Below are positions 1 to 9,072 of a stretch of 64,000 bases of DNA, piece by piece. How positions within the stretch are numbered: the first letter of the stretch is position 1; the number at the start of each line of letters is the position of its first letter. The translations under genes and the position numbers were made by a program. Origin of the DNA: Halomonas beimenensis (GTDB taxonomy: Bacteria; Pseudomonadota; Gammaproteobacteria; Pseudomonadales; Halomonadaceae); NCBI RefSeq assembly GCF_002549795.1, contig NZ_CP021435.1, positions 2,666,001-2,730,000 on the forward strand, written 5' to 3'. A model generated the notes under the pieces. It saw only the letters and a program-made list of their open reading frames with translations, did not search any database and was not told where the DNA came from.

Positions 1-313
1 CCACGACACACCTCGTGACACCTGGGCGGACTGGCAGGCGATCCGCTGTCCGCTGATGGTGGTGCGCGGCGCCGACTCGCCGCTGCTGCGCGCCGAGACG
101 ATCGAGGCGATGCGTCGGGCCCAGCCCGAGCTGGTCAGCCTGGAGGCGCCGGGGTGCGGTCACGCCCCCATGCTCGACCGGCCCGAGCAGGTGTGGCCCA
201 TCGCCGACTTCCTCGGCCGCCCCCGCCACCGCCAGTTGCCGGGCACCGCCGAGGGAGCCCCGACCTGGTGGCAGCGCGGCCTGCGCTGGCTGAAGGGGGA
301 CGGCACGGGTTGA
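1..313 (+). CDS. alpha/beta hydrolase, C-terminal part (5' truncated by window edge)
   Basis: The reading frame is open from base 2 to the stop at 313, so the gene begins outside the window. The visible 103 residues carry the C-terminal half of an alpha/beta hydrolase: a strand ending in 'PLMVVRGADSPLL', which normally holds the acid residue, and 'GCGHAPMLDRPEQV', which supplies the catalytic histidine before the last helix. A short basic tail follows. The substrate cannot be told because the nucleophile region is missing. The family call is fairly sure; the reaction is unknown. Confidence 0.7.
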   Translation, partial: HDTPRDTWADWQAIRCPLMVVRGADSPLLRAETIEAMRRAQPELVSLEAPGCGHAPMLDRPEQVWPIADFLGRPRHRQLPGTAEGAPTWWQRGLRWLKGDGTG

Positions 314-466
314 GCGGTTGCGCCGACCATCACCGCGCGCCTCCGATTCGGTGTGCTGGCCGCCCGTCCGGCGATCTCCCCGACACGACCGCTTGCCAGG
401 GTCATACTATGTAGGCAGGCGTGCCGACCCCGTCGGCCACCATGACTCGCGCGAGATGCTCTCCCC

Positions 467-1591
467 ATGAGCGATCCTGGCCACATCGATCAGCGGAACG
501 GCCGCCTGTCCCAGGCTCGCGACTGGACCCTGGTGCACTACGCGACCCTGAAGCGCCAGGTCGAGCGCCTGGCGCTGGCCCGCGAGCCCTCTCCCGAAGG
601 GATCGACCTCGCTCGGCTCGACGCCCTGGATACCGCCGGTGCCGTACTGCTGATGGAGCTGGTCGGCGCCGGGCCGCTCGCCGCGATCGACGACTGGGCG
701 CCCGAGCTGCCGGCGACGCGCCGTGCCCTCCTGCGCACCCTGGGCGAGGCCATGGCCGACAACCAGCCGCCCGTTGTGCGCCCCGTCCGACCGCTGAGGG
801 ATGGCCTGGCCCGGACCGGCCAGCTCGTCGAGGGGCTCTGGCAGCAGCAGCGCCAGCTGCTCGGCTTCATCGGCCAGGTGCTCGTCACCCTCGCCGCCAC
901 CGCCTGGCGGCCGGCTCGCTGGCGCCTGACCTCGATGGTGGCCCAGGTGCACCAGACGGGACTCAACGCCCTGCCCATCGTCGCCCTGCTGACCTTCCTG
1001 GTGGGCGTCGTGGTGGCCTTTCTCGGTGCCACGGTGCTGCGGGATTTCGGCGCCACCATCTACACCGTCCACCTGGTCGCCTTCGCCTTCCTGCGCGAGT
1101 TCGGGGTGCTGCTGGCCGCGATCCTGCTCGCCGGTCGCACCGCCAGCGCCTTCACGGCCCAGCTCGGCGCCATGAAGGCCAACGAGGAACTCGACGCCGT
1201 GCGCACCCTCGGGCTCGACCCCGTCGAGCTGCTGGTGCTGCCGCGGGTGCTGGCGATGATGCTGGCCCTGCCGATCCTCACCTTCGTGGGCATGCTCAGC
1301 GGCATCCTCGGCGGCGCCCTGGTCTGCCTGCTCGCCCTGGATATCTCCCTCACCCAGTTCCTGGCCATCCTGCAGCGCGATATCCCCCTCGACCACTTCC
1401 TGGTGGGACTCGCCAAGGCACCGCCGTTCGCCTTCCTGGTCGCGGTGATCGGCTGCCTGGAGGGCTTCAAGGTCAGCGGCAGCGCCCAGTCCGTGGGCGA
1501 GCACACCACCTCCAGCGTGGTGCAGTCGATCTTCGTGGTGATCCTGCTGGATGCGGTGGCGGCGCTTTTCTTCATGGAGATGGGCTGGTGA
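467..1591 (+). CDS. MlaE-type ABC transporter permease with N-terminal STAS-like region
   Basis: Inner-membrane permease of an MCE-type phospholipid/lipid transport system, 374 residues. Residues about 20-100 are soluble and resemble a STAS domain (MlaB-like). From about 140 the protein becomes the multi-span MlaE domain, with the family-typical 'GRTASAFTAQLGAMKANEELDA' region. MlaE alone is about 260 residues, so the extra N-terminus looks like a fused MlaB equivalent. It is first in a tight operon and its stop overlaps the GTG start of the ATPase. Family knowledge says such systems move lipids between inner and outer membranes; direction and cargo here are not known. Confidence 0.88.
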   Translation: MSDPGHIDQRNGRLSQARDWTLVHYATLKRQVERLALAREPSPEGIDLARLDALDTAGAVLLMELVGAGPLAAIDDWAPELPATRRALLRTLGEAMADNQPPVVRPVRPLRDGLARTGQLVEGLWQQQRQLLGFIGQVLVTLAATAWRPARWRLTSMVAQVHQTGLNALPIVALLTFLVGVVVAFLGATVLRDFGATIYTVHLVAFAFLREFGVLLAAILLAGRTASAFTAQLGAMKANEELDAVRTLGLDPVELLVLPRVLAMMLALPILTFVGMLSGILGGALVCLLALDISLTQFLAILQRDIPLDHFLVGLAKAPPFAFLVAVIGCLEGFKVSGSAQSVGEHTTSSVVQSIFVVILLDAVAALFFMEMGW

Positions 1592-2379
1592 ATGCAACAC
1601 GAGAACCGCTGATCCGGATCCGCGGGCTGACCAACCGCTTCGGCGAGCATCGCGTCCACGAGGACCTCGATCTCGATCTCTATCCGGGCGAGATCCTCGG
1701 CGTGGTCGGCGGCTCGGGCACCGGCAAGTCCGTCCTGCTGCGCAGCATCGTCGGCCTGAAGCGCCCCAGCACCGGGGGCATCGAGGTCTTCGGCCAGGAC
1801 CTCCGGCGCCTCCCCGCGCCGGCGCGCTCCCGGGTGGAGCGCCGCTTCGGGGTGCTCTTCCAGCGCGGCGCGCTGTTCACCTCGCTGACGGTGCAGGAGA
1901 ACGTCGCCCTGCCGCTGATCGAGCACCTCGGGCTCCCCCGCCCCGACGCCGAGACACTGGCCCGGGCCAAGCTGGCCCTCGCCGGCCTGCCCGGGAAGGC
2001 CGCGATCCAGTACCCCGCCGAGCTGTCCGGTGGCATGATCAAGCGAGCCGCCCTGGCCCGCGCCCTGGCCCTGGACCCGGAGGTGCTGTTCCTGGACGAA
2101 CCGACCGCCGGCCTGGACCCGATCGCCGCGGCGGCCTTCGACCGCCTGATCCTGACCCTGCGCGACGCCCTCGGCCTGAGCGTCTTCCTGGTCACCCACG
2201 ACCTGGACACCCTCCATACCGCCTGCGACCGGGTGGCGGTGCTGTCGCGAGGCCGGGTCCTGGTCGCCGATCGCCTCGACGTCGTCGCGGCCACCGACGA
2301 TGACTGGATCCAGGCCTATTTCCATGGCCCCCGCGGCCGCGCCGCCCGGCGGGCGGCCCACCCGGTGGAGGAGCCCTGA
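1588..2379 (+). CDS. ABC transporter ATP-binding protein (MlaF-like)
   Basis: Cytoplasmic ATPase of the MCE lipid transporter, 263 residues. Walker A is GGSGTGKS (residues 41-48), the signature LSGGM is near 146-150 and Walker B EVLFLDEP is near 165-172. A GTG start at 1588 overlaps the permease stop by four bases (GTGA), giving translational coupling and the usual family length; an open frame extends far upstream in this phase but runs opposite the permease reading frame. It pairs with the permease before it and the MCE protein that follows two bases after its stop. Confidence 0.9.
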   Translation: MNATREPLIRIRGLTNRFGEHRVHEDLDLDLYPGEILGVVGGSGTGKSVLLRSIVGLKRPSTGGIEVFGQDLRRLPAPARSRVERRFGVLFQRGALFTSLTVQENVALPLIEHLGLPRPDAETLARAKLALAGLPGKAAIQYPAELSGGMIKRAALARALALDPEVLFLDEPTAGLDPIAAAAFDRLILTLRDALGLSVFLVTHDLDTLHTACDRVAVLSRGRVLVADRLDVVAATDDDWIQAYFHGPRGRAARRAAHPVEEP

Positions 2380-2381
2380 CG

Positions 2382-3320
2382 ATGGAACCCCGCGCCCACC
2401 ATGTGCTGATCGGGCTGTTCACGGTGATCACCCTGGGCAGCGCGCTGCTCTTCGCCCTCTGGCTCGGCAAGTCCAGCGTCGACCGCGACTATGCCTGGTA
2501 CGAGATTCGCTTCAATCGCGCCGTCAGCGGGCTCTCCGAGGGCAATGCGGTGCAGTACAGCGGCATCGAGGTCGGGGACGTGGTCCGGCTGCGCCTCGAT
2601 CCCCGGGATCCGCGGCAGGTGCGGGCCCTGATCCGCGTCTACGGCGACGTCCCGATCAAGCAGGACACCCGGGCCAGCCTGGCGCTGGCCAACATCACCG
2701 GTACCATGAACGTCCAGCTCTCCGGCGGCACCCCCCAGAGCCCCCGCCTGCAGGGCGATCGCGACGACCCGCCGCTGATCCAGGCCGAGCCCTCGCCGCT
2801 GAGCTCGCTGCTCGCCAACAGCGAGGAGCTGTTCGCCCGGGTCAGCCGGCTGCTGGTCAACGCCAACCGGCTGCTCTCCGAGGAGAACGCCGCGCGCCTG
2901 ACGCGCACCCTGGGCAACCTGGAGCGCCTCTCGCAGTCGCTGGTCGACCAGCGCGCTACCCTCGGCGAGACCCTGGTGCGCGTCGGGCGAGCCGGCGAGC
3001 GGCTGGAGGCGTCCCTCGAGAGCGTCCGCCGCCTGGGCGAGCGCGCCGAGGGGCTGCTGGACGGGGAGGCTCGCGCGACCCTGCAGAGCGCCCGACGCGC
3101 CATGCAGTCGCTGGAAGCCGCTACCGCCCGGCTGGATCGCCTGACCGCCCGACACGAGGGGGCCCTGGGCCGGGGCCTGCAGGGCGTGGGCGAGCTCGAC
3201 CCGGCCCTGCGCGAACTGCACGCCACGCTTCGCGCCCTGAACCGGCTGGTGCGACGCCTCGAGTACGATCCGGCCGGGATCCTGCGGGGCCGTGACGACA
3301 TCCGGGAGTTCAGGCCATGA
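2382..3320 (+). CDS. MCE/MlaD-family protein
   Basis: Periplasmic lipid-binding component, 312 residues. One N-terminal membrane span (about residues 5-26) anchors an MCE domain (about 38-115, with 'SGLSEGNAVQYSGIEVGDV'). A long charged helical stretch then runs to the end and is likely coiled coil, rich in Arg, Glu and Leu. This single-MCE plus helix layout is longer than E. coli MlaD (about 180 residues) and closer to the tunnel-forming types. GGAGGAG lies about nine bases before the ATG. The stop overlaps the lipoprotein start (ATGA). Confidence 0.88.
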   Translation: MEPRAHHVLIGLFTVITLGSALLFALWLGKSSVDRDYAWYEIRFNRAVSGLSEGNAVQYSGIEVGDVVRLRLDPRDPRQVRALIRVYGDVPIKQDTRASLALANITGTMNVQLSGGTPQSPRLQGDRDDPPLIQAEPSPLSSLLANSEELFARVSRLLVNANRLLSEENAARLTRTLGNLERLSQSLVDQRATLGETLVRVGRAGERLEASLESVRRLGERAEGLLDGEARATLQSARRAMQSLEAATARLDRLTARHEGALGRGLQGVGELDPALRELHATLRALNRLVRRLEYDPAGILRGRDDIREFRP

Positions 3321-3943
3321 GCCGGCGTCTCGGGCCTCGATTCATCCTGGCAACACCGGCCCTGCTGATGGCCGTGATGCTGACGGGCTGCGGCCTGTTG
3401 CCCGAGCGCGAGCCGGTGCGCCTCTTCGCGCTGCCCGTGCCCTCCCTGTCGGCGTCCGCCGAAACCGCCGGCGACCTGACCCTGCGGGTCGATACGCCGA
3501 GCGCCGGGGCCCCGCTGGATGGGCCCCGCCTGCTGGTCATGCCCTCCCCCGGGGAGTTCCAGGCCTATGCCGGGGCCCGCTGGCGTGACGATGCGCCGCG
3601 GTTGCTGCGCGACCACCTGGTCGAGGCCTTCCGCCTCGACGGGCGCCTGGCCGCCGTGGTGGACGATGCCAGCCGGGCGCGCGCCGACGCCACCCTGGCG
3701 AGCCACCTGGGGGCGTTCCACAGCCGCTACCGCGGGGGGAACCCCGAGGTGGTGCTGCGTCTGGATGTCCAGCTGCTCGACGAGGCCAGCCGCGAGGTGC
3801 TGGCCAGCCACCGTGTCGAGGCGGTGGTACCCAGCGATGACGACGGCCTCGATGCGGTGGTCGAGGCCTTCGGTCACGCCGCGGACCGGCTGGCCGCCGA
3901 ACTGGTCGACTGGACGCTGTCGCGGATGGCGGCGACGCGGTGA
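3317..3943 (+). CDS. ABC-type transport auxiliary lipoprotein (PqiC-like)
   Basis: 208 residues with a lipoprotein signal; the lipobox is 'MLTGC', so Cys25 should be acylated. The mature part fits the PqiC/LptE-like auxiliary lipoproteins that sit at the outer membrane and receive the MCE tunnel. It overlaps the MCE gene by four bases and closes the operon. Its presence instead of an MlaC-type shuttle suggests a tunnel-type transport route; that is inference from gene content. Confidence 0.82.
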   Translation: MSRRLGPRFILATPALLMAVMLTGCGLLPEREPVRLFALPVPSLSASAETAGDLTLRVDTPSAGAPLDGPRLLVMPSPGEFQAYAGARWRDDAPRLLRDHLVEAFRLDGRLAAVVDDASRARADATLASHLGAFHSRYRGGNPEVVLRLDVQLLDEASREVLASHRVEAVVPSDDDGLDAVVEAFGHAADRLAAELVDWTLSRMAATR

Positions 3944-4783
3944 TCAGGCGCCTTCCAGTCGCGCTACCGTCCGCTCGACGGCACCACGATAGCTCCCACC
4001 GAACAGCAACAGGTGGTTGAGCAGCGGGTAGAGCTGGAAGAGCGCCTCGCGCCGCGGCCAGTCATCCGGCCGCCGACCGTCCCAGTAGGCCTCGAGGAAG
4101 GCCGGCGACGGTGCCCCGAAGAGCGTCAGCATCGCCAGGTCCACCTCCGGGTAATGCCGGTAGACGGCGGGGTCGATCAGCGCCGGGCCCCGCGGCGTAT
4201 GGAGCACGTTACCCGACCAGAGGTCGCCATGGACCAGGCAGGCCGGCGCGTCCGGCAGCCAGGTCTCGAGGTCATGAGCCACGTCCTCCAAGCGCTCGCG
4301 CAGGCGGTGATCCAGCAGCCCCTTGGCGTGGCAGGCCCGGGCCAGCGGCAGCAGCCGACGCTCGCGCTGGAAGGCCCGGCCGTCGGCCAGCGGCCCGTTG
4401 GGCTGGGGCGTGGCGCCGCAGGCGTTGTCCCGGGGCCAGCCATGCGGCTCGCCGGTCGGCGCATGCAGCTCGGCCAGGCCCTCCGCCAGGGCAACCTCCG
4501 AGGCCGGCGTGGGCGGCGTCGTCTCCAGGGCCTCCATCACCAGCCAGCCGCGGTCCTGCCCCCAGACCTCGGGCACCACCAGGCGGGTCCCCGCCTCGTC
4601 CAGCGCGCGCAGCCCTTCCGCCTCGCCGGCCAGTCGGGCAGGAGCGTCGCGCTTGACCACCGCCTCGCCGCGATCGGTGGCCAGGCGGTAGACCGCGGCG
4701 ATGCCGCCGCCGGACAGCGCCGTCGGCTCCCCGAGCGGGCGGATGCCGCAACGTCGCAACAGCGCATCGAGTTCGTCCGGCAT
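3944..4783 (-). CDS. fructosamine kinase family protein
   Basis: 279 residues of the fructosamine-3-kinase/aminoglycoside phosphotransferase fold. Visible motifs are the nucleotide-binding N-lobe ('ALSGGGIAAVYRL'), the catalytic loop 'CLVHGDLWSGNVL' and the metal-binding 'LIDPAVYRHYPEVDLAM'. The bacterial family is proposed to phosphorylate glycated or ribulosamine amines for protein repair. The start at 4783 is preferred because GGAGGGAGAG lies at suitable spacing; an ATG at 4804 would place the Shine-Dalgarno inside the gene. The stop abuts the convergent lipoprotein gene. Confidence 0.85.
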   Translation of the reverse strand: MPDELDALLRRCGIRPLGEPTALSGGGIAAVYRLATDRGEAVVKRDAPARLAGEAEGLRALDEAGTRLVVPEVWGQDRGWLVMEALETTPPTPASEVALAEGLAELHAPTGEPHGWPRDNACGATPQPNGPLADGRAFQRERRLLPLARACHAKGLLDHRLRERLEDVAHDLETWLPDAPACLVHGDLWSGNVLHTPRGPALIDPAVYRHYPEVDLAMLTLFGAPSPAFLEAYWDGRRPDDWPRREALFQLYPLLNHLLLFGGSYRGAVERTVARLEGA

Positions 4784-4847
4784 GATGCTCTCTCCCTCCT
4801 TCATCGGGATGGAGACTCGCCGCTGCGCCGCCGCTTGTCAAAGACAC

Positions 4848-4873
4848 AAAAAGGCCGCCCCGGGAGGGGCGGC
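4848..4873 (-). terminator. rho-independent terminator of the fasciclin gene
   Basis: An eight-base perfect stem GCCGCCCC/GGGGCGGC (4854-4861 and 4866-4873) with a four-base loop is followed on the minus strand by a run of five T (4848-4852). It lies about 50 bases after the fasciclin stop and before the fructosamine-kinase gene, so the latter probably has its own promoter. Confidence 0.85.
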
Positions 4874-4919
4874 AAGGACGGGGTTGCACGAGACAACCGC
4901 GTGGGGGGATGGACAGGTG

Positions 4920-5426
4920 TCACTCGGGCATCAGGACGCTGTCGATGACGTGGATGACACCGTTGCTGGCCTCGATGTCGGCCTGGATGACGGTGGCGTC
5001 GTCGATCATCACCTGGCCGTCCATGGTGGTGATGGTCAGGTCCTGGCCCTGGACGGTGGTGGCACTGTCGGCGGCCATGGCGTCCTCGGCCATGATCTTG
5101 CCGGGCACCACGTGGTAGGTCAGCACGGCGCGCAGGGTGTCCTGGTTCTCGGGCATGAGCAGATCCTCCACGGTGCCCTCGGGCAGGGCGGCGAAGGCCT
5201 CGTCGGTGGGCGCGAACACGGTGAAGGGACCCTCGCCCTTGAGGGTTTCCACCAGGTCGGCGGCCTGCACGGCGGCGACCAGGGTCTCGAACTGGCCGGC
5301 TTCCACGGCGGTATCGACGATGTCGGCTTTCATGCCGTGCTGGTCGGCCTGCACGGCGCCTGCCAGCGTAAGGCCCACCAGGCCGGTACCGATCCACTTG
5401 GGTGCTGCGGTGATGAAGGCATTCAT
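4920..5426 (-). CDS. secreted fasciclin (FAS1) domain protein
   Basis: 168 residues. The N-terminal signal peptide ends around 'LAGAVQADQ', followed by one FAS1 domain containing the typical '[17 protein letters not shown]' (H1 box) and a final '[14 protein letters not shown]' (H2 box). FAS1 domains act in adhesion or as small periplasmic proteins; the exact role in this group is not established. The start at 5426 has AGAGGAG upstream. Single gene, ended by the terminator at 4848-4873; the upstream stretch 5427-5628 is shared with the divergent NIF3-like gene and contains an AT-rich patch. Confidence 0.9.
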   Translation of the reverse strand: MNAFITAAPKWIGTGLVGLTLAGAVQADQHGMKADIVDTAVEAGQFETLVAAVQAADLVETLKGEGPFTVFAPTDEAFAALPEGTVEDLLMPENQDTLRAVLTYHVVPGKIMAEDAMAADSATTVQGQDLTITTMDGQVMIDDATVIQADIEASNGVIHVIDSVLMPE

Positions 5427-5628
5427 GGTGATTCGCTCCTCTGGGGAAACGCGAGCGGGTGGCGCTCGACCTAGCGGAGAGGCGCCGCCGCCTCTGCCTG
5501 TACAGACAATAGGCTCTGTACAGCTATTGGACAAGTATTTTTTTCTCGGCCCGGCCCTCGAGACGGCTGACGCCGGCCAAGGTCCTGTGGCACAACGGGA
5601 TCTCGACACCAGCGGAGAGGAAAGGCCC

Positions 5629-5940
5629 ATGTACAAGCTTGCTTTCTTCGTCCCCGTGGAGGACGCCGAGGCCGTCAAGGAGGCCGTCTTCGCCACGGGC
5701 GCGGGACGGATCGGCGACTACGAGGCCTGCTGCTTCCAGACGCCGGGCACCGGCCAGTTCCGCCCCCTGGCGGGTGCCGACCCGCATATCGGGCGGGTCG
5801 GCGACCTGGAGCGGGTCGAGGAGCTCAAGGTGGAGCTGGTCTGCGAGGATGGCCTGATCCAGCAGGCGCTGGCGGCACTGAAGGAGGCCCACCCCTACGA
5901 GGAGCCTGCCTACGACGTCTGGCGGCTGGCGGACCTGTAA
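5629..5940 (+). CDS. small NIF3/CutA-like protein (COG3323 type)
   Basis: 103 residues beginning '[19 protein letters not shown]', with the conserved '[13 protein letters not shown]' and C-terminal '[16 protein letters not shown]'. This matches the stand-alone CutA-like domain that is also found inside NIF3/YqfO proteins. Members are widespread in Gammaproteobacteria and their biochemical role is not settled. The AGAGGAAAGG sequence before the ATG supports this start. Divergent from the fasciclin gene. Confidence 0.85.
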   Translation: MYKLAFFVPVEDAEAVKEAVFATGAGRIGDYEACCFQTPGTGQFRPLAGADPHIGRVGDLERVEELKVELVCEDGLIQQALAALKEAHPYEEPAYDVWRLADL

Positions 5941-5945
5941 CGGAC

Positions 5946-5974
5946 GACGCCACGGGCCTTGGGCCCGTGGCGTC
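5946..5974 (+). terminator. hairpin after the NIF3-like gene
   Basis: Thirteen-base perfect inverted repeat (GACGCCACGGGCC, 5946-5958, with its complement at 5962-5974) and a three-base loop, starting five bases after the stop. There is no clear T run, so this is a probable terminator or mRNA-stabilising hairpin. Confidence 0.6.
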
Positions 5975-5983
5975 GAGTCGAAT

Positions 5984-6025
5984 GGCGTACCCGGTGAGCC
6001 CCCTGCCCGGAGCTCCGGGTACGCC
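5984..6025. repeat. second inverted repeat between NIF3-like gene and TRAP operon
   Basis: GGCGTACCCGG (5984-5994) is repeated inverted at 6015-6025 with a 20-base loop. It lies between two convergent transcription units and may act as an extra terminator for the TRAP operon. The remaining bases up to 6170 show no gene or clear signal. Confidence 0.4.
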
Positions 6026-6170
6026 GGGGGACGAGCAGATTCATGTCATGAGCGAAGAGAGGTTGGCCGTCGCCGAAGCGCAGCAACCGGAGTTGACACC
6101 CCAGTCAATGAGGCTTGCGATCATCGCCGGCGGCCAAGATATCGAGCGCAGTAATGAATCCGTGTGTGCC

Positions 6171-7466
6171 CTAGATGAAGCCCAGCAGGCGCGGCAGGAA
6201 CAGCGACAGCTCGGGCACGAAGGTGGTGATCAGCATCACCGGGATGCCCACGAAGGCGATCAGCCGCAGGGCCGGCGAGAAGGTCTTGTGGATCGACACT
6301 CGACCGATCCGGCAGGCCATGTAGAGGATCGGCGCCACCGGCGGGCTGTTCGCGCCGATCACCACCGAGCAGGCGACGATGGCGCCGAAGTGCACCGGAT
6401 GGACGCCGGTATCGACCATCAAGGGCAGGAACAGCGGCGCCACCACCACCGTCACCGAGACGTCGTCGAGGATGGCCCCGGCCAGCACCAGGAAGAGGTT
6501 CACCGCGATCAGGATCAGCAGCGGGTTCTGGATCAGGGTGGTGATCAGCTCGGTGAGGTCCTGGGGCACCCGCTCGAAGGCCAGGATGCGGCCGATCATG
6601 AAGGAGAACAGCAGGATCAGGATGATCGAGCCGGTGGTCTCCGAGGCGGCGATCACGCTGCGCGTGAAGTGCCGGAAGGACTGGTCGCGGTAGACCAGAA
6701 AGCCGATGACGATGGCCGCGAAGGCCGCCACCGCCGCCGCCTCGGTAGGGGTGAAGACCCCGCCGTAGATGCCGCCGAGGATGATGAAGGGCAGGCTCAG
6801 CGCCGGCAGCGCCCGCCAGGTCGCCCGGGCCTTGGACGGAGCCTGGCCGGCCGGATGCGTCGCACCGGCCACCTCCTGGAAGAGCCGGCCGGCGGCCAGT
6901 CGGTTGGCCAGGATCAGCCCCAGGATCAGCAGCAGCGCCGGCCCCACCGTGGCCGCGAACAGCGCCGCCACCGACTGGCGGGTCACCACCGCGAAGAGGA
7001 TCATGGTGATCGACGGCGGGATCAGGATGCCCAGCAGCGAGGAGATGCCGAGCAGCGCCGAGGAATAGCCGCGGGGATAGCCGCGCTGCTCCAGCGGACC
7101 GATCATGATGGTGCCGATGGAGGCCACCGCCGCGGTGGCGGTGCCGGCGATGGCGCCAAACACGCCGGAGGCCAGCACCATGGAGGCGCCCATGCCCCCG
7201 CGCCGCTTGCCGACCAGGGTCTCGATGAAGGTCACCAGGCGGCTGGCGATGCCGCCGCTCTGCATCAGGTAGCCGGTGAGCACGAACAACGGCAGGGCGA
7301 TCAGGATCACCGAGTCCACCGAGCGGAAGCCCTGCATCATCAGGGTATCGAGGTTGGCGTCATAGGCCATGGCCAGGTAGGCCAGCACGCCGGCGAAGGA
7401 CCAGGCGATGGGCACGCCCAGCCCCATGAGCACCAGCAGCAACAGGATCGCGAACAAGCCTTCCAT
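6171..7466 (-). CDS. TRAP transporter large permease (DctM family)
   Basis: 431 residues with about twelve predicted hydrophobic spans, starting 'MEGLFAILLLLVLMGLGVP'. Typical DctM landmarks are 'GVFGAIAGTATAAVASIGTIM' and 'GILIPPSITMILFAV'. It forms the sodium-coupled channel of a TRAP uptake system with the DctQ and DctP proteins encoded upstream. The start at 7466 has GGGGAGGA before it and shares one base with the DctQ stop (TGATG), so the two are translationally coupled. Confidence 0.92.
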   Translation of the reverse strand: MEGLFAILLLLVLMGLGVPIAWSFAGVLAYLAMAYDANLDTLMMQGFRSVDSVILIALPLFVLTGYLMQSGGIASRLVTFIETLVGKRRGGMGASMVLASGVFGAIAGTATAAVASIGTIMIGPLEQRGYPRGYSSALLGISSLLGILIPPSITMILFAVVTRQSVAALFAATVGPALLLILGLILANRLAAGRLFQEVAGATHPAGQAPSKARATWRALPALSLPFIILGGIYGGVFTPTEAAAVAAFAAIVIGFLVYRDQSFRHFTRSVIAASETTGSIILILLFSFMIGRILAFERVPQDLTELITTLIQNPLLILIAVNLFLVLAGAILDDVSVTVVVAPLFLPLMVDTGVHPVHFGAIVACSVVIGANSPPVAPILYMACRIGRVSIHKTFSPALRLIAFVGIPVMLITTFVPELSLFLPRLLGFI

Positions 7467-7987
7467 CAGGATTCCTCCCCGCTCAGGGTGTAGCGGGCGC
7501 CGCGCAGGTCGGCGATCCCCTGCCAGATGTCCCGCAGCGCGTAGCAGAAGCAGCCGACGCTGGCGACCATGATGGCCGCCTGGGAGACCCACAGCGGGAT
7601 CGATAGCTCCGGGGTGTGCTGGGGACGCTGCACGCCCCAAGCCAGCATGCGCTGGGCCCAGTAGACGAAGCAGGCGCTGATCACGGCGACGATCACCGCC
7701 ACCAGCGTCCGGTGCAGCGCCTTGACCCGGGCGTCGCGCAGCTGCAGCTCGAGGAAGTCCACCACCAGGTGCTCCCGGCGTCGGCTGGCGATCAGCGCCC
7801 CGGTCATGTAGAGCCACATGCCGGCGAGCATGACCAGCTCGAGAGTGCCGACCAGCGACCAGCCGAAGACGTAGCGGGCCAGGATCAGGAAGAGCATCAG
7901 CCCCACGACGAGCAGGCTCGCCACGAAGGCGATGGCGTTGAGCAGCCAGCCGACCTTCTCGTCCAGGGCCTTGAGGAAGGGTTGCAT
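7466..7987 (-). CDS. TRAP transporter small permease (DctQ family)
   Basis: 173 residues with four predicted membrane helices, the usual DctQ topology. It bridges the periplasmic binding protein and the large permease. Located between the DctP gene (68 bases upstream) and the DctM gene (one-base overlap). Sequence alone does not reveal the substrate. Confidence 0.88.
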   Translation of the reverse strand: MQPFLKALDEKVGWLLNAIAFVASLLVVGLMLFLILARYVFGWSLVGTLELVMLAGMWLYMTGALIASRRREHLVVDFLELQLRDARVKALHRTLVAVIVAVISACFVYWAQRMLAWGVQRPQHTPELSIPLWVSQAAIMVASVGCFCYALRDIWQGIADLRGARYTLSGEES

Positions 7988-8055
7988 GGGTGGGCCCTCG
8001 CAACGGGGGCGCCGGCCCGGGAAGCGGGCCGGCGCCGGGGTTCAGGGGTGCAGCG

Positions 8056-9072
8056 TCACAGCGGGGTGGCGTTGGCGCGGATGGTGTCCATGATCTCGCT
8101 GCCCAGCTCCTCCTCCATGAGCGGCCAGACCTGCTCGCGGGCGCGGCGGGCGAAGTCGTGGAGGGTCTCCTCGGGCAGGGCGAAGTACTCCATGCCGTCT
8201 TCCTGGGCCTTGGCGATGTAGTGCTCGTCACGCTCGCGGGCGTCGACGAACTGCTGCTCCATGACCGCCTGGGCCGCCTCGCTGACCACCTGCTGGTGTT
8301 CCTCGCTCAGCCGCTCGTAGCTGTCCATGTTCATGGTCAGGATGCCGGTCATGAAGAAGTGCTTGGTGTGGACGTAGTAGTCGAGGGTGTCGCGGAAATA
8401 CTCGTAGGGCCAGTAGATGACGTTGCCCGCCTCGCCGTCGACCACGCCGGTCTGCAGGGCGGTGTAGACCTCGCCCCAGTCGATGGCAGCGGTCTGGTAG
8501 CCCAGGGCCTGCATGGTCTGCGGCGCCGGGAAGACGGTCATGGTGCGCACGGCCAGCCCCTCGGCGTCCTCGACGTTGAGGGCGTACTGACCCCGGGAGG
8601 CCACCCCGTTGAAGCCTTCCGGCCAGGGGCCGAAGAACTTCAGCCCGATGTCGGCGAAGATGTCGCCGAGCAGCTCGTTGACCCAGCCACCCGGGCTGTA
8701 GGCCTCGATGGCCTCGTCCCAGGACAGCGTCATGTAGGGGGTGTAGATGACCCCGATGCGCTTGTCGTAGGACGTCATCGGCCAGCTGAGCATCATGTCG
8801 ATGCCGCCGGCTACCAGCAGGTCGAAGACCTCCTGCTGCCCGCCCAGTTCGTTCTGGTAGTAGACCTCGACCTCGAGCTCGCCATTCGACTTCTCCTCGA
8901 TCAGCCGGCTCCATTCATCGAGGGTATCGCCGGCCGGAGAGCCCTGGGTGCCCGAGTCGGTGGCCAGGCGCAGGGTGGTGGCGGCCTGGGCGGCACCCGC
9001 GCCGAACAGCAAGGCCCCGGTGGCGAGGGCGGCGACGGAGGTACGGACGAGAGTCTTCTTGTAGTGGGACAT
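8056..9072 (-). CDS. TRAP transporter substrate-binding protein (DctP family)
   Basis: 338 residues with a cleavable signal peptide ending near 'GAGAAQAATTLRL'. The mature DctP fold shows 'AEGLAVRTMTVFPAP', whose arginine usually binds a carboxylate, and 'YTALQTGVVDGEAG'. An acid substrate is therefore likely, but which one is unknown. The start at 9072 gives the signal peptide the right length; the upstream in-frame extension to 9138 is hydrophilic and unlikely. The ribosome-binding site is weak. First gene of the operon. Confidence 0.9.
   Translation of the reverse strand: MSHYKKTLVRTSVAALATGALLFGAGAAQAATTLRLATDSGTQGSPAGDTLDEWSRLIEEKSNGELEVEVYYQNELGGQQEVFDLLVAGGIDMMLSWPMTSYDKRIGVIYTPYMTLSWDEAIEAYSPGGWVNELLGDIFADIGLKFFGPWPEGFNGVASRGQYALNVEDAEGLAVRTMTVFPAPQTMQALGYQTAAIDWGEVYTALQTGVVDGEAGNVIYWPYEYFRDTLDYYVHTKHFFMTGILTMNMDSYERLSEEHQQVVSEAAQAVMEQQFVDARERDEHYIAKAQEDGMEYFALPEETLHDFARRAREQVWPLMEEELGSEIMDTIRANATPL

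Noticed and set aside
407..1600. Long minus-strand open frame opposite the MlaE-type permease
   Set aside because: Low-complexity Glu/Gly/Gln/His-rich translation, as expected when GC-rich genes are read in the antisense frame; no domain, and the plus-strand gene is clearly real.
5967..7493. 508-residue plus-strand open frame across the TRAP permease gene
   Set aside because: Composition is antisense-like (His, Gln, Asp, Gly repeats) and it lies fully opposite the DctM gene.
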